A DNA stretch of 64,000 nucleotides from UBA6136 sp044237765 (GCA_044237765.1 JBIIEQ010000004.1:10658-74657), one strand, 5' to 3'; positions 1 through 9,788 are shown, counted from the stretch's first letter. Notes: a model not told the origin generated them from the sequence alone. Numbers and translations are program-made.

Positions 1-1
1 C

Positions 2-682
2 CTGGATACCCTGTTCATATCGGCGGTGCTGGGCGGAGTGTTTCTTCTCATATTTAAGCGGGTAGCTGACAGCGCCACAACGGGCGTGCCCGGTCTTGTC
101 CAGAATTTTGCCGAGATGCTGGTCGAATTTGTGGATACCCAGGTTAAGGATGCATTTCATGGCAAGAGCGCATTAATCGCTCCGTTGTCCCTGAGTATTT
201 TTGTTTGGATCTGGCTCATGAATTTCATGGACCTGATTCCGGTGGATTTGTTGCCCATGATTGGTTCGGCTCTAGGATTGGAATACCTGAGGGTTGTGCC
301 CAGTACGGATTTGAATGCTACGTTTGGCATGTCGATTTCCGTTTTTCTGTTGATCATCTTTTACAGCATAAAAATCAAGGGAGGCATCGGTTTTGCCAAG
401 GAAATGCTGCTGAGCCCCTTTGGTAAATGGATGATCCCGTTCAATCTTTTGCTCAAGGTGGTTGAGGAGGTTGCACGGCCGGTCTCTCTGGCACTGCGAC
501 TCTTTGGCAACATGTATGCGGGCGAGCTGATCTTTATTCTGATCGCTTTGCTGCCATGGTTTATCCAGCCAATATTGGGATTCCCCTGGGCGGTGTTCCA
601 TATTCTGATCATTACTCTGCAGGCTTTTATTTTCATGGTGTTGACCATTGTCTATCTGAGTCTGGCGCACGAAGACCACTAA
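2..682 (+). CDS. atpB: F0F1 ATP synthase subunit a (5' truncated by window)
   Basis: Membrane subunit a of the F0 sector. It forms the proton half-channels beside the c-ring. The frame is open from base 2 with no start in the window, so the N-terminus is missing. The sequence matches the gammaproteobacterial family end to end: HGKSALIAPL, the helix with the essential arginine in LALRLFGNMYAGELIF, and the C-terminal LQAFIFMVLTIVYLS. It has several long hydrophobic segments. It is the first visible gene of the plus-strand operon atpB-E-F-H-A-G-D-C. The real start and any atpI lie upstream. Confidence 0.97.
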   Translation: MDTLFISAVLGGVFLLIFKRVADSATTGVPGLVQNFAEMLVEFVDTQVKDAFHGKSALIAPLSLSIFVWIWLMNFMDLIPVDLLPMIGSALGLEYLRVVPSTDLNATFGMSISVFLLIIFYSIKIKGGIGFAKEMLLSPFGKWMIPFNLLLKVVEEVARPVSLALRLFGNMYAGELIFILIALLPWFIQPILGFPWAVFHILIITLQAFIFMVLTIVYLSLAHEDH

Positions 683-725
683 CTGACTTCTTTTTTTCAA
701 TCACTGCTTGTCCTCTGGAGGAACA

Positions 726-998
726 ATGGAAATCGCATCAATTGCCAACGTACAGGGCCTGACTGCCATCGCGGTGGGTATCATTCTCGGTGCCGGCGCT
801 CTCGGAACCGCTATTGGGTTCGGTATTCTCGGTGGTAAGTTTCTGGAAGGCGCTGCACGCCAGCCCGAATTGGTACCGCTGTTGCAGGTAAAGATGTTCA
901 TCGTGGCGGGCCTGCTCGACGCCGTCACCATGATCGGTGTCGGTTTGGCGCTGTTCTTCACTTTTGCGAACCCCTTCCTGTCTGCCCTCAAGGGTTAA
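726..998 (+). CDS. atpE: F0F1 ATP synthase subunit c
   Basis: Proteolipid that forms the proton-driven c-ring. It has 90 residues and two hydrophobic helices: a glycine-rich first helix (GIILGAGALGTAIGFGILGG), a polar loop ARQPELV, and a second helix AGLLDAVTMIGVGLALF. The proton-binding carboxylate is the Asp in LLDAV, as in E. coli (not Glu). There is no sodium-type motif, which suggests proton coupling. The ATG at 726 is chosen because TGGAGGAA lies just upstream; an in-frame upstream start at 708 would overlap that Shine-Dalgarno. It lies between atpB and atpF. Confidence 0.97.
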   Translation: MEIASIANVQGLTAIAVGIILGAGALGTAIGFGILGGKFLEGAARQPELVPLLQVKMFIVAGLLDAVTMIGVGLALFFTFANPFLSALKG

Positions 999-1055
999 TC
1001 GGGCTGGCGAAACCGGATTCCCTAACGGCGAACTGATGATAAAGAGGAAAGCGCT

Positions 1056-1535
1056 GTGAGTATCAATGCAACATTGATCGGCCAGATGATCACGTTTGCG
1101 CTTCTGGTGTGGTTCACCATGAAGTATGTGTGGCCGCCCATCATGCAGGCCCTTGAGGAGCGCAAGAAGAAAATCTCCGAGGGTCTGGCGGCGGCCGAGA
1201 AAGGCCAGCACGCCATGGAGTTGGCCGAAAAGCGGGCAACGAGCGTATTGCGTGAAGCCAAGGACCAGGCGGCAGATATCGTCAGTTTGGCTCAAAAGCG
1301 GGCCGGCGAGTTGGTGGAGGAATCCAAGCAGTCGGCCAGGGAAGAAGGTGAGCGAATTGTCACGGCGGCAAAGTCTGAAATCGATCGTGAAATTCAAAAG
1401 GCCAAGGAAGGTCTGCGTCAACAGGTGGCAACCTTGGCGGTGGGTGCGGCGGAACAAATCCTCAAGCAAGAAGTGGATCGCAACAAGCACAAGGAAATCA
1501 TCGATAACCTCGATAAGGCGCTGGGCGATAAGTAA
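1056..1535 (+). CDS. atpF: F0F1 ATP synthase subunit b
   Basis: Peripheral stalk subunit that links F0 to F1. It has 159 residues (156 in E. coli): one N-terminal membrane helix (about residues 5-27), then a long charged coiled coil rich in Ala, Lys and Glu that ends near LDKALGDK. The start is GTG at 1056, preceded by AAGAGGAAAG. The stop codon overlaps the atpH start by one base (TAATG), so translation is probably coupled. Confidence 0.96.
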   Translation: MSINATLIGQMITFALLVWFTMKYVWPPIMQALEERKKKISEGLAAAEKGQHAMELAEKRATSVLREAKDQAADIVSLAQKRAGELVEESKQSAREEGERIVTAAKSEIDREIQKAKEGLRQQVATLAVGAAEQILKQEVDRNKHKEIIDNLDKALGDK

Positions 1536-2071
1536 TGACTGAATTGACCACATTGGCACGGCCGTATGCGGAAGCCGCCTTCAAGCGAGCCAAGGAGACG
1601 GGATCGACGGATAAGTGGATAAGCCAGCTGTCGTTCTTGTCCGCGGTGATGTCCGATGAGCGGATGCAAAAGGCGGTTTCCAATCCCAAGGTACGTCGCG
1701 ATGTCCTAGCGCAGTCTTTTCTGGGGCTCTGCGAAGGGCAGCTCGACGCCGAGGGTCAAAACTTCGTGCGACTTCTCATTCAGAATCAGCGACTGAATCT
1801 GGTGGGCGTCATCGAAAATCTGTTCGGTGAGTATCGAGCAGAAGATGAAGGCTATGTGGATGTAGATGTGGCGTCGGCATTCGATCTCTCCGCAGAGGAG
1901 AAAGGTAAGCTTTCTAAAACATTGGATGCCACGCTGGGCAGAAAGTCCAGATTGAACGTGAGTGTCGACAAAGGCCTTATCGGCGGAGTTTATATTCGGG
2001 CCGGAGACAGGGTCATTGACGCCTCTGTTCGTGGGCAGATCGAGCGATTGGCGAAAAGCCTCTGGAATTAA
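1535..2071 (+). CDS. atpH: F0F1 ATP synthase subunit delta
   Basis: F1 delta subunit (OSCP-like), which joins the peripheral stalk to the top of the alpha/beta hexamer. It has 178 residues, typical for the family. It begins ELTTLARPYAEAAFKRA, the classic N-terminal helix, and ends with the conserved GLIGGVYIRAGDRVIDASVRGQIERL. The start overlaps the atpF stop by one base. It lies between atpF and atpA. Confidence 0.96.
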   Translation: MTELTTLARPYAEAAFKRAKETGSTDKWISQLSFLSAVMSDERMQKAVSNPKVRRDVLAQSFLGLCEGQLDAEGQNFVRLLIQNQRLNLVGVIENLFGEYRAEDEGYVDVDVASAFDLSAEEKGKLSKTLDATLGRKSRLNVSVDKGLIGGVYIRAGDRVIDASVRGQIERLAKSLWN

Positions 2072-2086
2072 TGCGAGAAAAGAATT

Positions 2087-3628
2087 ATGCAGCTGAATCC
2101 ATCTGAAATCAGTGACCTGATCAAATCAAAGATCCAAAACTTCGATCTGGGAGTGGAGTCGCGTAGCGAAGGTACGATTGTCAGCTTGACTGACGGCATC
2201 GTCCGGGTGCATGGCCTCTCCGATGTTATGCAGGGCGAAATGGTTGAGTTCCCGGGCAACACCTATGGCATGGCGCTTAATCTCGAAAGGGATTCAGTCG
2301 GTGCCGTTGTTTTGGGTGCCTATGAGCATCTTGCCGAGGGTGATGCTGTTCGCTGTACTGGCCGGATTCTTGAGGTGCCGGTAGGTGAAGGGCTGCTGGG
2401 TCGAGTGGTCGACGCTCTGGGCCGTCCAATTGACGGGAAGGGTCCAATAGCCGAAGCGGAGCGATCGCCTATCGAGAAGATCGCCCCGGGCGTTATTGCT
2501 CGTCAGTCCGTGAACCAACCGCTGCAAACGGGTTTGAAGTCGATTGACTCCATGATTCCCGTCGGCCGCGGACAGCGCGAGCTGATCATTGGCGACCGTC
2601 AGACCGGTAAGACCGCGATTGCTATCGATACGATAATCAATCAGAAAGGCACCGGGGTTAAATGTATCTATGTCGCCATTGGCCAGAAGCAGTCTTCGAT
2701 TGCGAATGTGGTGCGCAAGCTGGAAGAGCATGGCGCCATGGCACATACCATCGTGGTTGCTGCCTCGGCCTCCGAGTCGGCGGCGCTGCAGTTCATCGCT
2801 CCCTACGCGGGTTGTTCGATGGGCGAGTATTTCCGTGATCGCGGGGAAGATGCGCTGATTATCTACGACGATCTGACCAAGCAGGCATGGGCCTATCGTC
2901 AGATTTCCTTGCTGCTTCGTCGACCGCCGGGTCGTGAAGCGTATCCGGGTGACGTTTTCTATCTCCACTCCCGCCTGCTTGAGCGCGCATCCCGGATCAA
3001 TGCCGAGGAAGTAGAGAAGCTGACCGGCGGTAAGGTAAAGGGCAAGACCGGTTCGCTGACGGCGTTGCCAATCATTGAAACCCAAGCCGGCGACGTATCT
3101 GCCTTCGTTCCGACCAATGTGATTTCCATTACGGACGGCCAGATCTATCTGGAAACCAGCCTGTTCAATGCGGGCGTTCGTCCCGCTGTCAATGCCGGTT
3201 TGTCGGTTTCGCGCGTCGGTGGCGCCGCTCAGACCAAAATCATCAAAAAGCTGGGTGGCGGTATCCGTCTCGACTTGGCGCAGTACAGGGAACTGGCTGC
3301 ATTTGCGCAGTTTGCCTCTGATCTAGACGAGGCGACCCGCAAGCAGATCGAGCGCGGTCAGCGAGTCACCGAAATCATGAAGCAGGGTCAGTATTCGCCG
3401 TTGAGCGTTGCTCAGATGGCGGTCTCCCTGTTCGCGGCTAATGAAGGCTTCCTGGACGATATCGAAGTCAACAAGGTGCGTGATTTCGAAGATGGCTTGC
3501 AGGGCTATATGAAGGCCGAACACGGTAAGTTGCTGGACAAGATCAATGAAACAGGTGATTACAGCGATGAGATCCAGAAATCCTTGTTGGAAGCAGTGAC
3601 CAAGTACAAAGCTACGCATACCTGGTAA
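2087..3628 (+). CDS. atpA: F0F1 ATP synthase subunit alpha
   Basis: Non-catalytic nucleotide-binding subunit of F1. It has 513 residues, the same length as E. coli AtpA. The Walker A motif GDRQTGKT lies near residue 169 and the Walker B region is ALIIYDDLTKQA. The VGSR-type segment, seen here as SVSRVGGAAQ, lies near residue 370. The C-terminal helical domain is complete. It sits 15 bp after atpH and 9 bp before atpG in the operon. Confidence 0.98.
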   Translation: MQLNPSEISDLIKSKIQNFDLGVESRSEGTIVSLTDGIVRVHGLSDVMQGEMVEFPGNTYGMALNLERDSVGAVVLGAYEHLAEGDAVRCTGRILEVPVGEGLLGRVVDALGRPIDGKGPIAEAERSPIEKIAPGVIARQSVNQPLQTGLKSIDSMIPVGRGQRELIIGDRQTGKTAIAIDTIINQKGTGVKCIYVAIGQKQSSIANVVRKLEEHGAMAHTIVVAASASESAALQFIAPYAGCSMGEYFRDRGEDALIIYDDLTKQAWAYRQISLLLRRPPGREAYPGDVFYLHSRLLERASRINAEEVEKLTGGKVKGKTGSLTALPIIETQAGDVSAFVPTNVISITDGQIYLETSLFNAGVRPAVNAGLSVSRVGGAAQTKIIKKLGGGIRLDLAQYRELAAFAQFASDLDEATRKQIERGQRVTEIMKQGQYSPLSVAQMAVSLFAANEGFLDDIEVNKVRDFEDGLQGYMKAEHGKLLDKINETGDYSDEIQKSLLEAVTKYKATHTW

Positions 3629-3637
3629 GGCACTATC

Positions 3638-4501
3638 ATGGCTGTCGGAAAAGAAATACGCCTGAAAATCTCGAGTATCAAAAATACTCAGAAGATCACC
3701 AGGGCGATGGAAATGGTCGCCGCCAGCAAGATGCGGAAAACGCAGGACAGGATGCAGGCCACCCGTCCTTATTCGCGCAAGATTGCCCAGATCATCAAAC
3801 ATCTGGCCACGGCTAATCCGGAATACAGACATCCCTACACGATTGCTCGATCGGCCAAAAGGATCGGGATGATAGTGGTGTCGTCTGACCGTGGGCTTTG
3901 CGGAGGTCTTAACTCAAATCTGTTCCGTCAGGCTATTCGCCGGATGCGTGAATGGAACGACAGTGGTGTACCGATTGAGTTGAGTGTCATCGGTCAGAAA
4001 GGAGCCAGCTTCTTCGGGTCCATCGGGGCAGATGTGGTCGCACAGGCTACCCGCTTGGGTGACAAGCCACATCTTGAAGATATTATCGGTGTCATCAAGG
4101 TCATGCTGGACGACTACGCTGAAGGCAAGATCGATGAGGTCCACCTGCTTTACAACGAGTTTGTAAACACGATGACCCAGAAGCCGAAGCTCATCAAATT
4201 GCTGCCCGTCAGTCCGGAAGAAATTGTCGAAGAGTCGAAAGGACAATGGGATTACATTTACGAGCCGGATGCCAAGGAAGTGCTGGACCAGTTGCTTGTT
4301 CGGTATGTGGAATCGCTCGTATTCCAGGGGCTTGTAGAGAACAGTGCCTGTGAGCAAGCCGCACGAATGGTTGCCATGAAGAGCGCATCGGACAATGCCG
4401 GCAAGCTGATCAAGGAATTGCAGCAGATTTACAACAAGGCGCGCCAGGCGGCCATCACGCAGGAAATTGCGGAAATTGTCGGTGGCGCGGCCGCAGTTTG
4501 A
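3638..4501 (+). CDS. atpG: F0F1 ATP synthase subunit gamma
   Basis: Central rotor shaft of F1. It has 287 residues. The N-terminal coiled-coil helix carries KISSIKNTQKITRAMEMVAASKM and the conserved C-terminal helix carries MVAMKSASDNAGKLI. The Rossmann-like middle domain has SDRGLCGGLNSNLF. It starts 9 bp after the atpA stop; the operon order is canonical. Confidence 0.97.
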   Translation: MAVGKEIRLKISSIKNTQKITRAMEMVAASKMRKTQDRMQATRPYSRKIAQIIKHLATANPEYRHPYTIARSAKRIGMIVVSSDRGLCGGLNSNLFRQAIRRMREWNDSGVPIELSVIGQKGASFFGSIGADVVAQATRLGDKPHLEDIIGVIKVMLDDYAEGKIDEVHLLYNEFVNTMTQKPKLIKLLPVSPEEIVEESKGQWDYIYEPDAKEVLDQLLVRYVESLVFQGLVENSACEQAARMVAMKSASDNAGKLIKELQQIYNKARQAAITQEIAEIVGGAAAV

Positions 4502-4547
4502 TGCGGTCTTTGAAGAAACACGCAGAAAGATTCTAAAGAGGACAACA

Positions 4548-5930
4548 ATGAGTTCGGGCAAAATCGTTCAGATTATTGGTGCCGTTGTAGACGTGGAATT
4601 CCCCCGGGAATCACTGCCGAAAGTCTATGATGCTCTTCGCGTTGAAGGTGAAGGTCTCGTGCTTGAGGTTCAGCAACAGTTGGGCGATGGCATCGTCAGA
4701 ACCATTGCGATGGGAACTACGGATGGACTCAAGCGCGGTCTGGCCGTCAGCAATACCGGGGCAGCGATCTCCGTACCCGTGGGGAAGAAGACCCTCGGCC
4801 GCATCATGAATGTCCTGGGTGAGCCTATTGATGAAAAGGGACCCATCGGAGAAGAAGCGAGGTGGGGCATTCACCGCAAGGCTCCTTCATACGAGGATCA
4901 GGCAGCCGCCAATGAGTTGCTCGAAACCGGAATCAAGGTGATCGATCTGGTCTGCCCGTTTGCAAAGGGCGGTAAGGTCGGTCTGTTTGGTGGTGCGGGT
5001 GTTGGCAAGACCGTGAACATGATGGAGTTGATCCGCAACATCGCAATTGAGCACAGTGGTTACTCCGTATTTGCCGGTGTCGGCGAGCGTACCCGTGAAG
5101 GCAACGACTTCTACCATGAGATGAGTGAGGGCGGCGTACTGGACAAGGTCTCACTGGTCTACGGCCAGATGAACGAGCCACCTGGAAACCGTCTGCGCGT
5201 GGCACTGACCGGCTTGACCATGGCCGAATTCTTCCGTGATGAAGGGCGCGACGTTCTGCTCTTTATCGACAATATTTATCGATATACCCTCGCTGGGACC
5301 GAAGTATCCGCGTTGTTGGGTCGTATGCCATCGGCGGTAGGCTACCAGCCAAACCTGGCTGAAGAAATGGGTGTCCTGCAGGAACGCATCACGTCCACCA
5401 AGGTCGGCTCGATTACCTCCATTCAGGCCGTTTACGTTCCGGCTGACGACTTGACCGATCCATCGCCCGCCACGACCTTTGCGCATTTGGATGCTACTGT
5501 GGTCTTGTCCCGCCAGATCGCAGAGCTGGGTATTTACCCCGCCGTTGATCCGCTGGACTCCACCAGTCGTCAGCTGGATCCGCTGGTCGTCGGTCAGGAG
5601 CATTACCAGGTGGCTCGTTCGGTACAGAGTACCCTGCAACGTTACAAGGAGCTTCGCGACATCATCGCCATCCTAGGCATGGATGAGCTGTCTGAAGAAG
5701 ACAAACTCACCGTATCCCGTGCAAGAAAGATTCAGCGATTCCTCTCGCAGCCCTTCTTCGTCGCCGAAGTCTTTACTGGTGCGCCGGGCAAGTATGTTTC
5801 GCTCAAGGACACGATTGCCGGATTCAAGGGAATCGTCAATGGCGAATTCGACGAGATCCCGGAGCAGGCGTTCTATATGGTCGGCAGCGTCGACGAGGCG
5901 CTGGAAAAGGCCAAGAAACTTGCCGCCTAA
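4548..5930 (+). CDS. atpD: F0F1 ATP synthase subunit beta
   Basis: Catalytic F1 subunit. It has 460 residues from the ATG at 4548, which is preceded by AAAGAGGAC; the longer in-frame extension back to 4467 overlaps atpG and is unlikely. The Walker A motif GGAGVGKT lies near residue 148, the catalytic Glu region is GVGERTREGNDF, and Walker B is VLLFIDNIYRYT. Having Tyr in IDNIYRYT (many families have Phe) is a minor variation. It is followed 27 bp later by atpC. Confidence 0.98.
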   Translation: MSSGKIVQIIGAVVDVEFPRESLPKVYDALRVEGEGLVLEVQQQLGDGIVRTIAMGTTDGLKRGLAVSNTGAAISVPVGKKTLGRIMNVLGEPIDEKGPIGEEARWGIHRKAPSYEDQAAANELLETGIKVIDLVCPFAKGGKVGLFGGAGVGKTVNMMELIRNIAIEHSGYSVFAGVGERTREGNDFYHEMSEGGVLDKVSLVYGQMNEPPGNRLRVALTGLTMAEFFRDEGRDVLLFIDNIYRYTLAGTEVSALLGRMPSAVGYQPNLAEEMGVLQERITSTKVGSITSIQAVYVPADDLTDPSPATTFAHLDATVVLSRQIAELGIYPAVDPLDSTSRQLDPLVVGQEHYQVARSVQSTLQRYKELRDIIAILGMDELSEEDKLTVSRARKIQRFLSQPFFVAEVFTGAPGKYVSLKDTIAGFKGIVNGEFDEIPEQAFYMVGSVDEALEKAKKLAA

Positions 5931-5957
5931 GCCAATCAATTCTGGGAGATCGTAGTC

Positions 5958-6380
5958 ATGGCGATGACGATTCACGTGGATATCGTGAGTGCGGAGTCGG
6001 AGATATTCTCCGGTTCTGCCGAGATGGTGGTCGCGCCAGCTGAAATGGGCGAGGTGGGTATTGCCGCGCGGCATGCGCCCTTTCTGACACGTCTGAAACC
6101 GGGCGAAGTCCGGGTTAAGGTCAGTGGAAGCGAGATGCAGCCGTTCTACATCTCAGGCGGCATGTTGGAGGTGCAGCCTCATCTGGTCACGATACTTGCG
6201 GACACTGCCGTCAGGGCCAAGGATATTGACGAAGCGGCCGCGCTGGACGCGAAGCGCAAGGCAGAAGAGATGCTGGCGGACAAAACGGGAAAGGTAGATT
6301 ATGCCTTTGCCCAGGCGCAGTTGGCGGAAGCCGTGATGCAGTTGCGAACACTGGAAAAATACCGTTCTGGCCGCGCCTGA
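5958..6380 (+). CDS. atpC: F0F1 ATP synthase subunit epsilon
   Basis: Regulatory epsilon subunit that can inhibit ATP hydrolysis. It has 140 residues. The N-terminal beta-sandwich contains IVSAESEIFSG, GEVGIAARHAPFLT and LKPGEVRV; a C-terminal helical hairpin follows. The sequence GGGAGATCGTAGTC precedes the ATG. It is the last gene of the atp operon and is followed by a strong terminator. Confidence 0.96.
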   Translation: MAMTIHVDIVSAESEIFSGSAEMVVAPAEMGEVGIAARHAPFLTRLKPGEVRVKVSGSEMQPFYISGGMLEVQPHLVTILADTAVRAKDIDEAAALDAKRKAEEMLADKTGKVDYAFAQAQLAEAVMQLRTLEKYRSGRA

Positions 6381-6398
6381 TTGCGGTTGGAAACATGA

Positions 6399-6453
6399 AA
6401 CCCGGCATGACGTGGGTTCGCTTAAGGGCGACTCGGTCATGCCGGGTTTTTTT
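6399..6453 (+). terminator. Rho-independent terminator of the atp operon
   Basis: Perfect 13-bp inverted repeat AACCCGGCATGAC / GTCATGCCGGGTT with a long loop, followed by a run of T. It lies 18 bp after the atpC stop and separates the atp operon from glmU. Confidence 0.9.
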
Positions 6454-6511
6454 CGTTAAGGGATTTGTTGTCCCTCTGAATTGAACTGGATAGGGAAAAC
6501 AGGGGGGAAAC

Positions 6512-7885
6512 ATGCACCTCGAAGTCATCATTCTCGCGGCGGGCCAGGGTACCCGGATGCGTTCAGCGACACCCAAGGTTTTGCACAAGGTAGGGCAATG
6601 GCCCCTGCTTGAACATGTCCACCGGCTGGCCATGTCCCTATCGCCCAAAAAGGTCTCGATCATTTACGGTCATGGTGGCGAGGATGTTCTGGCGCAACTG
6701 TCGCACCTGGACACTTTGTGGATTGAACAGAAGGAGCGCCTGGGAACTGGACATGCCGTGATGCAATTGTCCGACGATATCGGCGATGACGCGAACGTGC
6801 TCATACTCTATGGCGATGTGCCACTGCTGAGAAAGAATACCGTCGAGAAGCTTCTGGCTCTTGTCGGGGAGAAGAGTATCGGTCTTTTGACCGTGGAGCT
6901 TGATGACCCCCATGGGTACGGCAGGATAGTTCGCGACGCGTCTGGCTCGGTGATGAAGATTGTTGAGCAGAAGGATGCCAATTCGGAAGAAAAGGCGATT
7001 ACGGAAGGCAATACTGGAATTCTCGCGGTGAATGGCGGCAGGCTCAAGGGCTGGCTGAAGCGTCTCGATAACAAGAATGCGCAGGGCGAATACTATCTGA
7101 CCGACATCATTGGTCTGGCAGTAAAGGACGGCTTGGTCGTCAAGACTGTCCGGGCGGCCAATGTTGATGAAGTGCTTGGGGTCAATGATCGTCAGCAACT
7201 GGCTCATCTTGAGCGCGTATATCAGAACGATTGGGCCAGGCGGCTGATGGCGGCCGGCGTCACGCTCAGAGATCCGGCTCGTTTTGACCTTAGGGGGGAG
7301 ATTGTTCATATCGGCCGGGATGTTGAAATTGACGTGAACGTCATTCTGGAGGGTCAGATCCGTATCGGCGATCGAGTCAGAATAGGACCAAACACGGTGA
7401 TTCGCGACAGTGAAATTGGTGACGACGTCGAAATCCAGGCCATGTGTGTCATCGAAAAGGCCCAGGTCGGGCGAGGTTCCCGCATCGGACCGTTTGCCCG
7501 ATTGAGACCAGAAACCCGACTCGCCGAACAGGTGCATGTGGGTAACTTCGTCGAAATCAAGAAATCCACGGTGTCCAGCCGCTCTAAAATCAATCACCTC
7601 AGTTATGTGGGGGATGCGATCGTGGGCAGTGATGTGAATATTGGTGCCGGCACTATTACTTGTAATTACGACGGGGCAAACAAGTTCCAGACCGTGATCG
7701 AGGACGGTGCTTTTATCGGTTCCGATACCCAGCTCGTGGCCCCTGTCACCGTCGGAAAAAATGCCACCATCGGCGCCGGGTCCACCATAACCAAGGATGC
7801 TCCCGAAAGTGCGCTGACCTTGAGTCGGGTCAAGCAATTAACCCGTGAAGGCTGGAAGCGGCCCGCAAAAATCAAGGGGGATTGA
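6512..7885 (+). CDS. glmU: Bifunctional N-acetylglucosamine-1-phosphate uridyltransferase / glucosamine-1-phosphate acetyltransferase
   Basis: Makes UDP-GlcNAc from glucosamine-1-phosphate in the cytoplasm for peptidoglycan and LPS. It has 457 residues. The N-terminal nucleotidyltransferase signature is LAAGQGTRMRSATPKVLH near residue 8. A C-terminal left-handed beta-helix of hexapeptide repeats carries the acetyltransferase active site around NHLSYVGDAIVGSDVNIGAG. The ATG at 6512 follows GGGGGAAAC. It is adjacent to glmS, which makes its precursor; together they form a UDP-GlcNAc operon. Confidence 0.97.
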   Translation: MHLEVIILAAGQGTRMRSATPKVLHKVGQWPLLEHVHRLAMSLSPKKVSIIYGHGGEDVLAQLSHLDTLWIEQKERLGTGHAVMQLSDDIGDDANVLILYGDVPLLRKNTVEKLLALVGEKSIGLLTVELDDPHGYGRIVRDASGSVMKIVEQKDANSEEKAITEGNTGILAVNGGRLKGWLKRLDNKNAQGEYYLTDIIGLAVKDGLVVKTVRAANVDEVLGVNDRQQLAHLERVYQNDWARRLMAAGVTLRDPARFDLRGEIVHIGRDVEIDVNVILEGQIRIGDRVRIGPNTVIRDSEIGDDVEIQAMCVIEKAQVGRGSRIGPFARLRPETRLAEQVHVGNFVEIKKSTVSSRSKINHLSYVGDAIVGSDVNIGAGTITCNYDGANKFQTVIEDGAFIGSDTQLVAPVTVGKNATIGAGSTITKDAPESALTLSRVKQLTREGWKRPAKIKGD

Positions 7886-7888
7886 ATC

Positions 7889-9721
7889 ATGTGCGGAATT
7901 GTTGGCGCGGTGTCTCACCGCGTAGTCACGCCCATTCTGCTGGAGGGCCTGAGACGGCTTGAATATCGGGGATACGATTCTGCCGGTGTGGCCGTCCTTG
8001 ATGCATCGAATCAGCTGATACGAGTTCGCCGCAAAGGCAAGATTCGTGAGCTGGAGGCGGCGCTCAATGAGACACCGGCCAATGGGCTCATTGGTATTGC
8101 GCATACTCGCTGGGCCACTCATGGCGTCCCGTCCGAGCGCAATGCCCACCCGCATCTCTGTCGCGAGTCCATAGCCGTCGTCCATAATGGCATCATCGAA
8201 AATCACGAAGCGCTGCGAACACAGCTTGAAGCCAAAGGCTATGTTTTTGAGTCCGAGACGGACACGGAAACCATCGTTCACCAGATTCACGACTACATGG
8301 CTTCAGGGCAGCCGTTACTCGATGCCGTGCGACAAACCTGTGAACTTCTGGAGGGTGCCTACGCGATTGGGGTCATCTCGACGAGCGATCCCCGGACGCT
8401 GATTACCGCCCGTCAGGGCAGCCCCTTGGTCATTGGCCTGGGTGAAGGCGAGAGCCTGATTGCCTCGGACATTTTCGCCTTGGTGGGCGAAACCCAGCGC
8501 TTCGTCTTTCTAGAAGATGGGGATATTGCCGAATTGGGTGTCGATTCGGTAAAGATCTTCGACGGGTATGGCCAACTGGTCGATCGTCCCGTGCATATCA
8601 CGGGTCTCGCGGCCGATGCGGTGGAGCGTGGTGAGTATCGCCACTACATGCAAAAGGAAATCCACGAGCAGCCGACCGCCATTGCCAAAACGCTGGAGGG
8701 TCGTGTTGCCTCCGGGCAGGTGCTGGATGCGGCTTTCGGTCCGCTCGCGGCCAAGGCGTTCGATGACATTCGGGCCGTGCAGATCGTTGCCTGCGGCACC
8801 AGTTTCCACGCGGGGATGGTCGCCCGCTACTGGATGGAAGACATTGCGGGTCTCCCCTGTAATGTCGAGGTAGCCAGCGAGTTTCGCTATCGTCGTCACG
8901 TGGTGGCTCCCGGAACCTTGTTCGTCACCATTTCGCAGTCGGGTGAAACCGCCGACACGCTGGCGGCACTGAAGGAGGCCAAAAAGCTGGGCTATGCCCA
9001 CACGCTAGCTATCTGCAATGTCCCGGAAAGCTCGATTGTGCGTGGATCCGAGTCCAGCCTGATGACGCGGGCTGGGCCCGAGGTGGGGGTCGCCTCCACC
9101 AAGGCCTTCACCACACAGCTGGTCGCCCTGTTGATTCTGGTTTTGGCGCTCGGGCGTCGCCACGGATTGGCCCGTGAGCGGGAGGCCCAGATCGTGGGCG
9201 AACTCGAATCCTTGCCGCAGCAGGTCGAACACGCTCTCAAGCTGGAATCAGACATTCAACGCTGGGCGGAACTCTTCGGTGACAAGCATCATGCGCTGTA
9301 TCTGGGGCGCGGTCCGCAGTATCCCGTGGCCATGGAGGGTGCGCTCAAGCTGAAGGAAATCTCCTATATCCATGCGGAAGCTTATCCCTCGGGTGAGTTG
9401 AAGCATGGGCCGCTGGCCTTGATCGATGATCAGATGCCGGTGGTGGCGGTAGCTCCGAATGATGAATTGCTGGAGAAGCTCAAATCCAATCTTCAGGAGG
9501 TTCATGCTCGGGGTGGCCAGCTATATGTGTTCGCCGATGCCAGAGTGGCGATGGACTCCGTTCCAGGTGTCAACTTGTTGCGCGTGGCGGAGACGGATGA
9601 GGTGGTGGCTCCGATCGTGTTTACCATCCCGCTTCAGTTGCTCGCCTACCATGTGGCCTTGATCAAGGGGACGGATGTGGACCAGCCGCGCAATCTCGCC
9701 AAGTCCGTGACGGTGGAATAG
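7889..9721 (+). CDS. glmS: Glutamine--fructose-6-phosphate aminotransferase (isomerizing)
   Basis: First step of amino-sugar synthesis: glutamine + fructose-6-P to glucosamine-6-P. It has 610 residues. The N-terminal class II glutaminase starts MCGIVGAVS with the catalytic Cys immediately after Met. There are two SIS domains (CGTSFHAGM and SQSGETADT; LYLGRGPQYP). The C-terminus ends in the conserved DVDQPRNLAKSVTVE. It starts 3 bp after the glmU stop, with AAGGGGGATTG as the likely RBS. No glmS ribozyme structure is expected or seen at this short spacing. Confidence 0.98.
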   Translation: MCGIVGAVSHRVVTPILLEGLRRLEYRGYDSAGVAVLDASNQLIRVRRKGKIRELEAALNETPANGLIGIAHTRWATHGVPSERNAHPHLCRESIAVVHNGIIENHEALRTQLEAKGYVFESETDTETIVHQIHDYMASGQPLLDAVRQTCELLEGAYAIGVISTSDPRTLITARQGSPLVIGLGEGESLIASDIFALVGETQRFVFLEDGDIAELGVDSVKIFDGYGQLVDRPVHITGLAADAVERGEYRHYMQKEIHEQPTAIAKTLEGRVASGQVLDAAFGPLAAKAFDDIRAVQIVACGTSFHAGMVARYWMEDIAGLPCNVEVASEFRYRRHVVAPGTLFVTISQSGETADTLAALKEAKKLGYAHTLAICNVPESSIVRGSESSLMTRAGPEVGVASTKAFTTQLVALLILVLALGRRHGLAREREAQIVGELESLPQQVEHALKLESDIQRWAELFGDKHHALYLGRGPQYPVAMEGALKLKEISYIHAEAYPSGELKHGPLALIDDQMPVVAVAPNDELLEKLKSNLQEVHARGGQLYVFADARVAMDSVPGVNLLRVAETDEVVAPIVFTIPLQLLAYHVALIKGTDVDQPRNLAKSVTVE

Positions 9722-9788
9722 CCAAGTGCTTGGCCCGGCGATTGCTTTGAAAAGAGCGCGAATACAAACGGACTGAGGAGAGCAGACG

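Noticed and set aside
6638..7837. Long open frame antisense to glmU
   Set aside because: Codon-position shadow of a well-supported gene; no family motif and no RBS. The same applies to the antisense frames over atpA, atpD, ileS and guaA.
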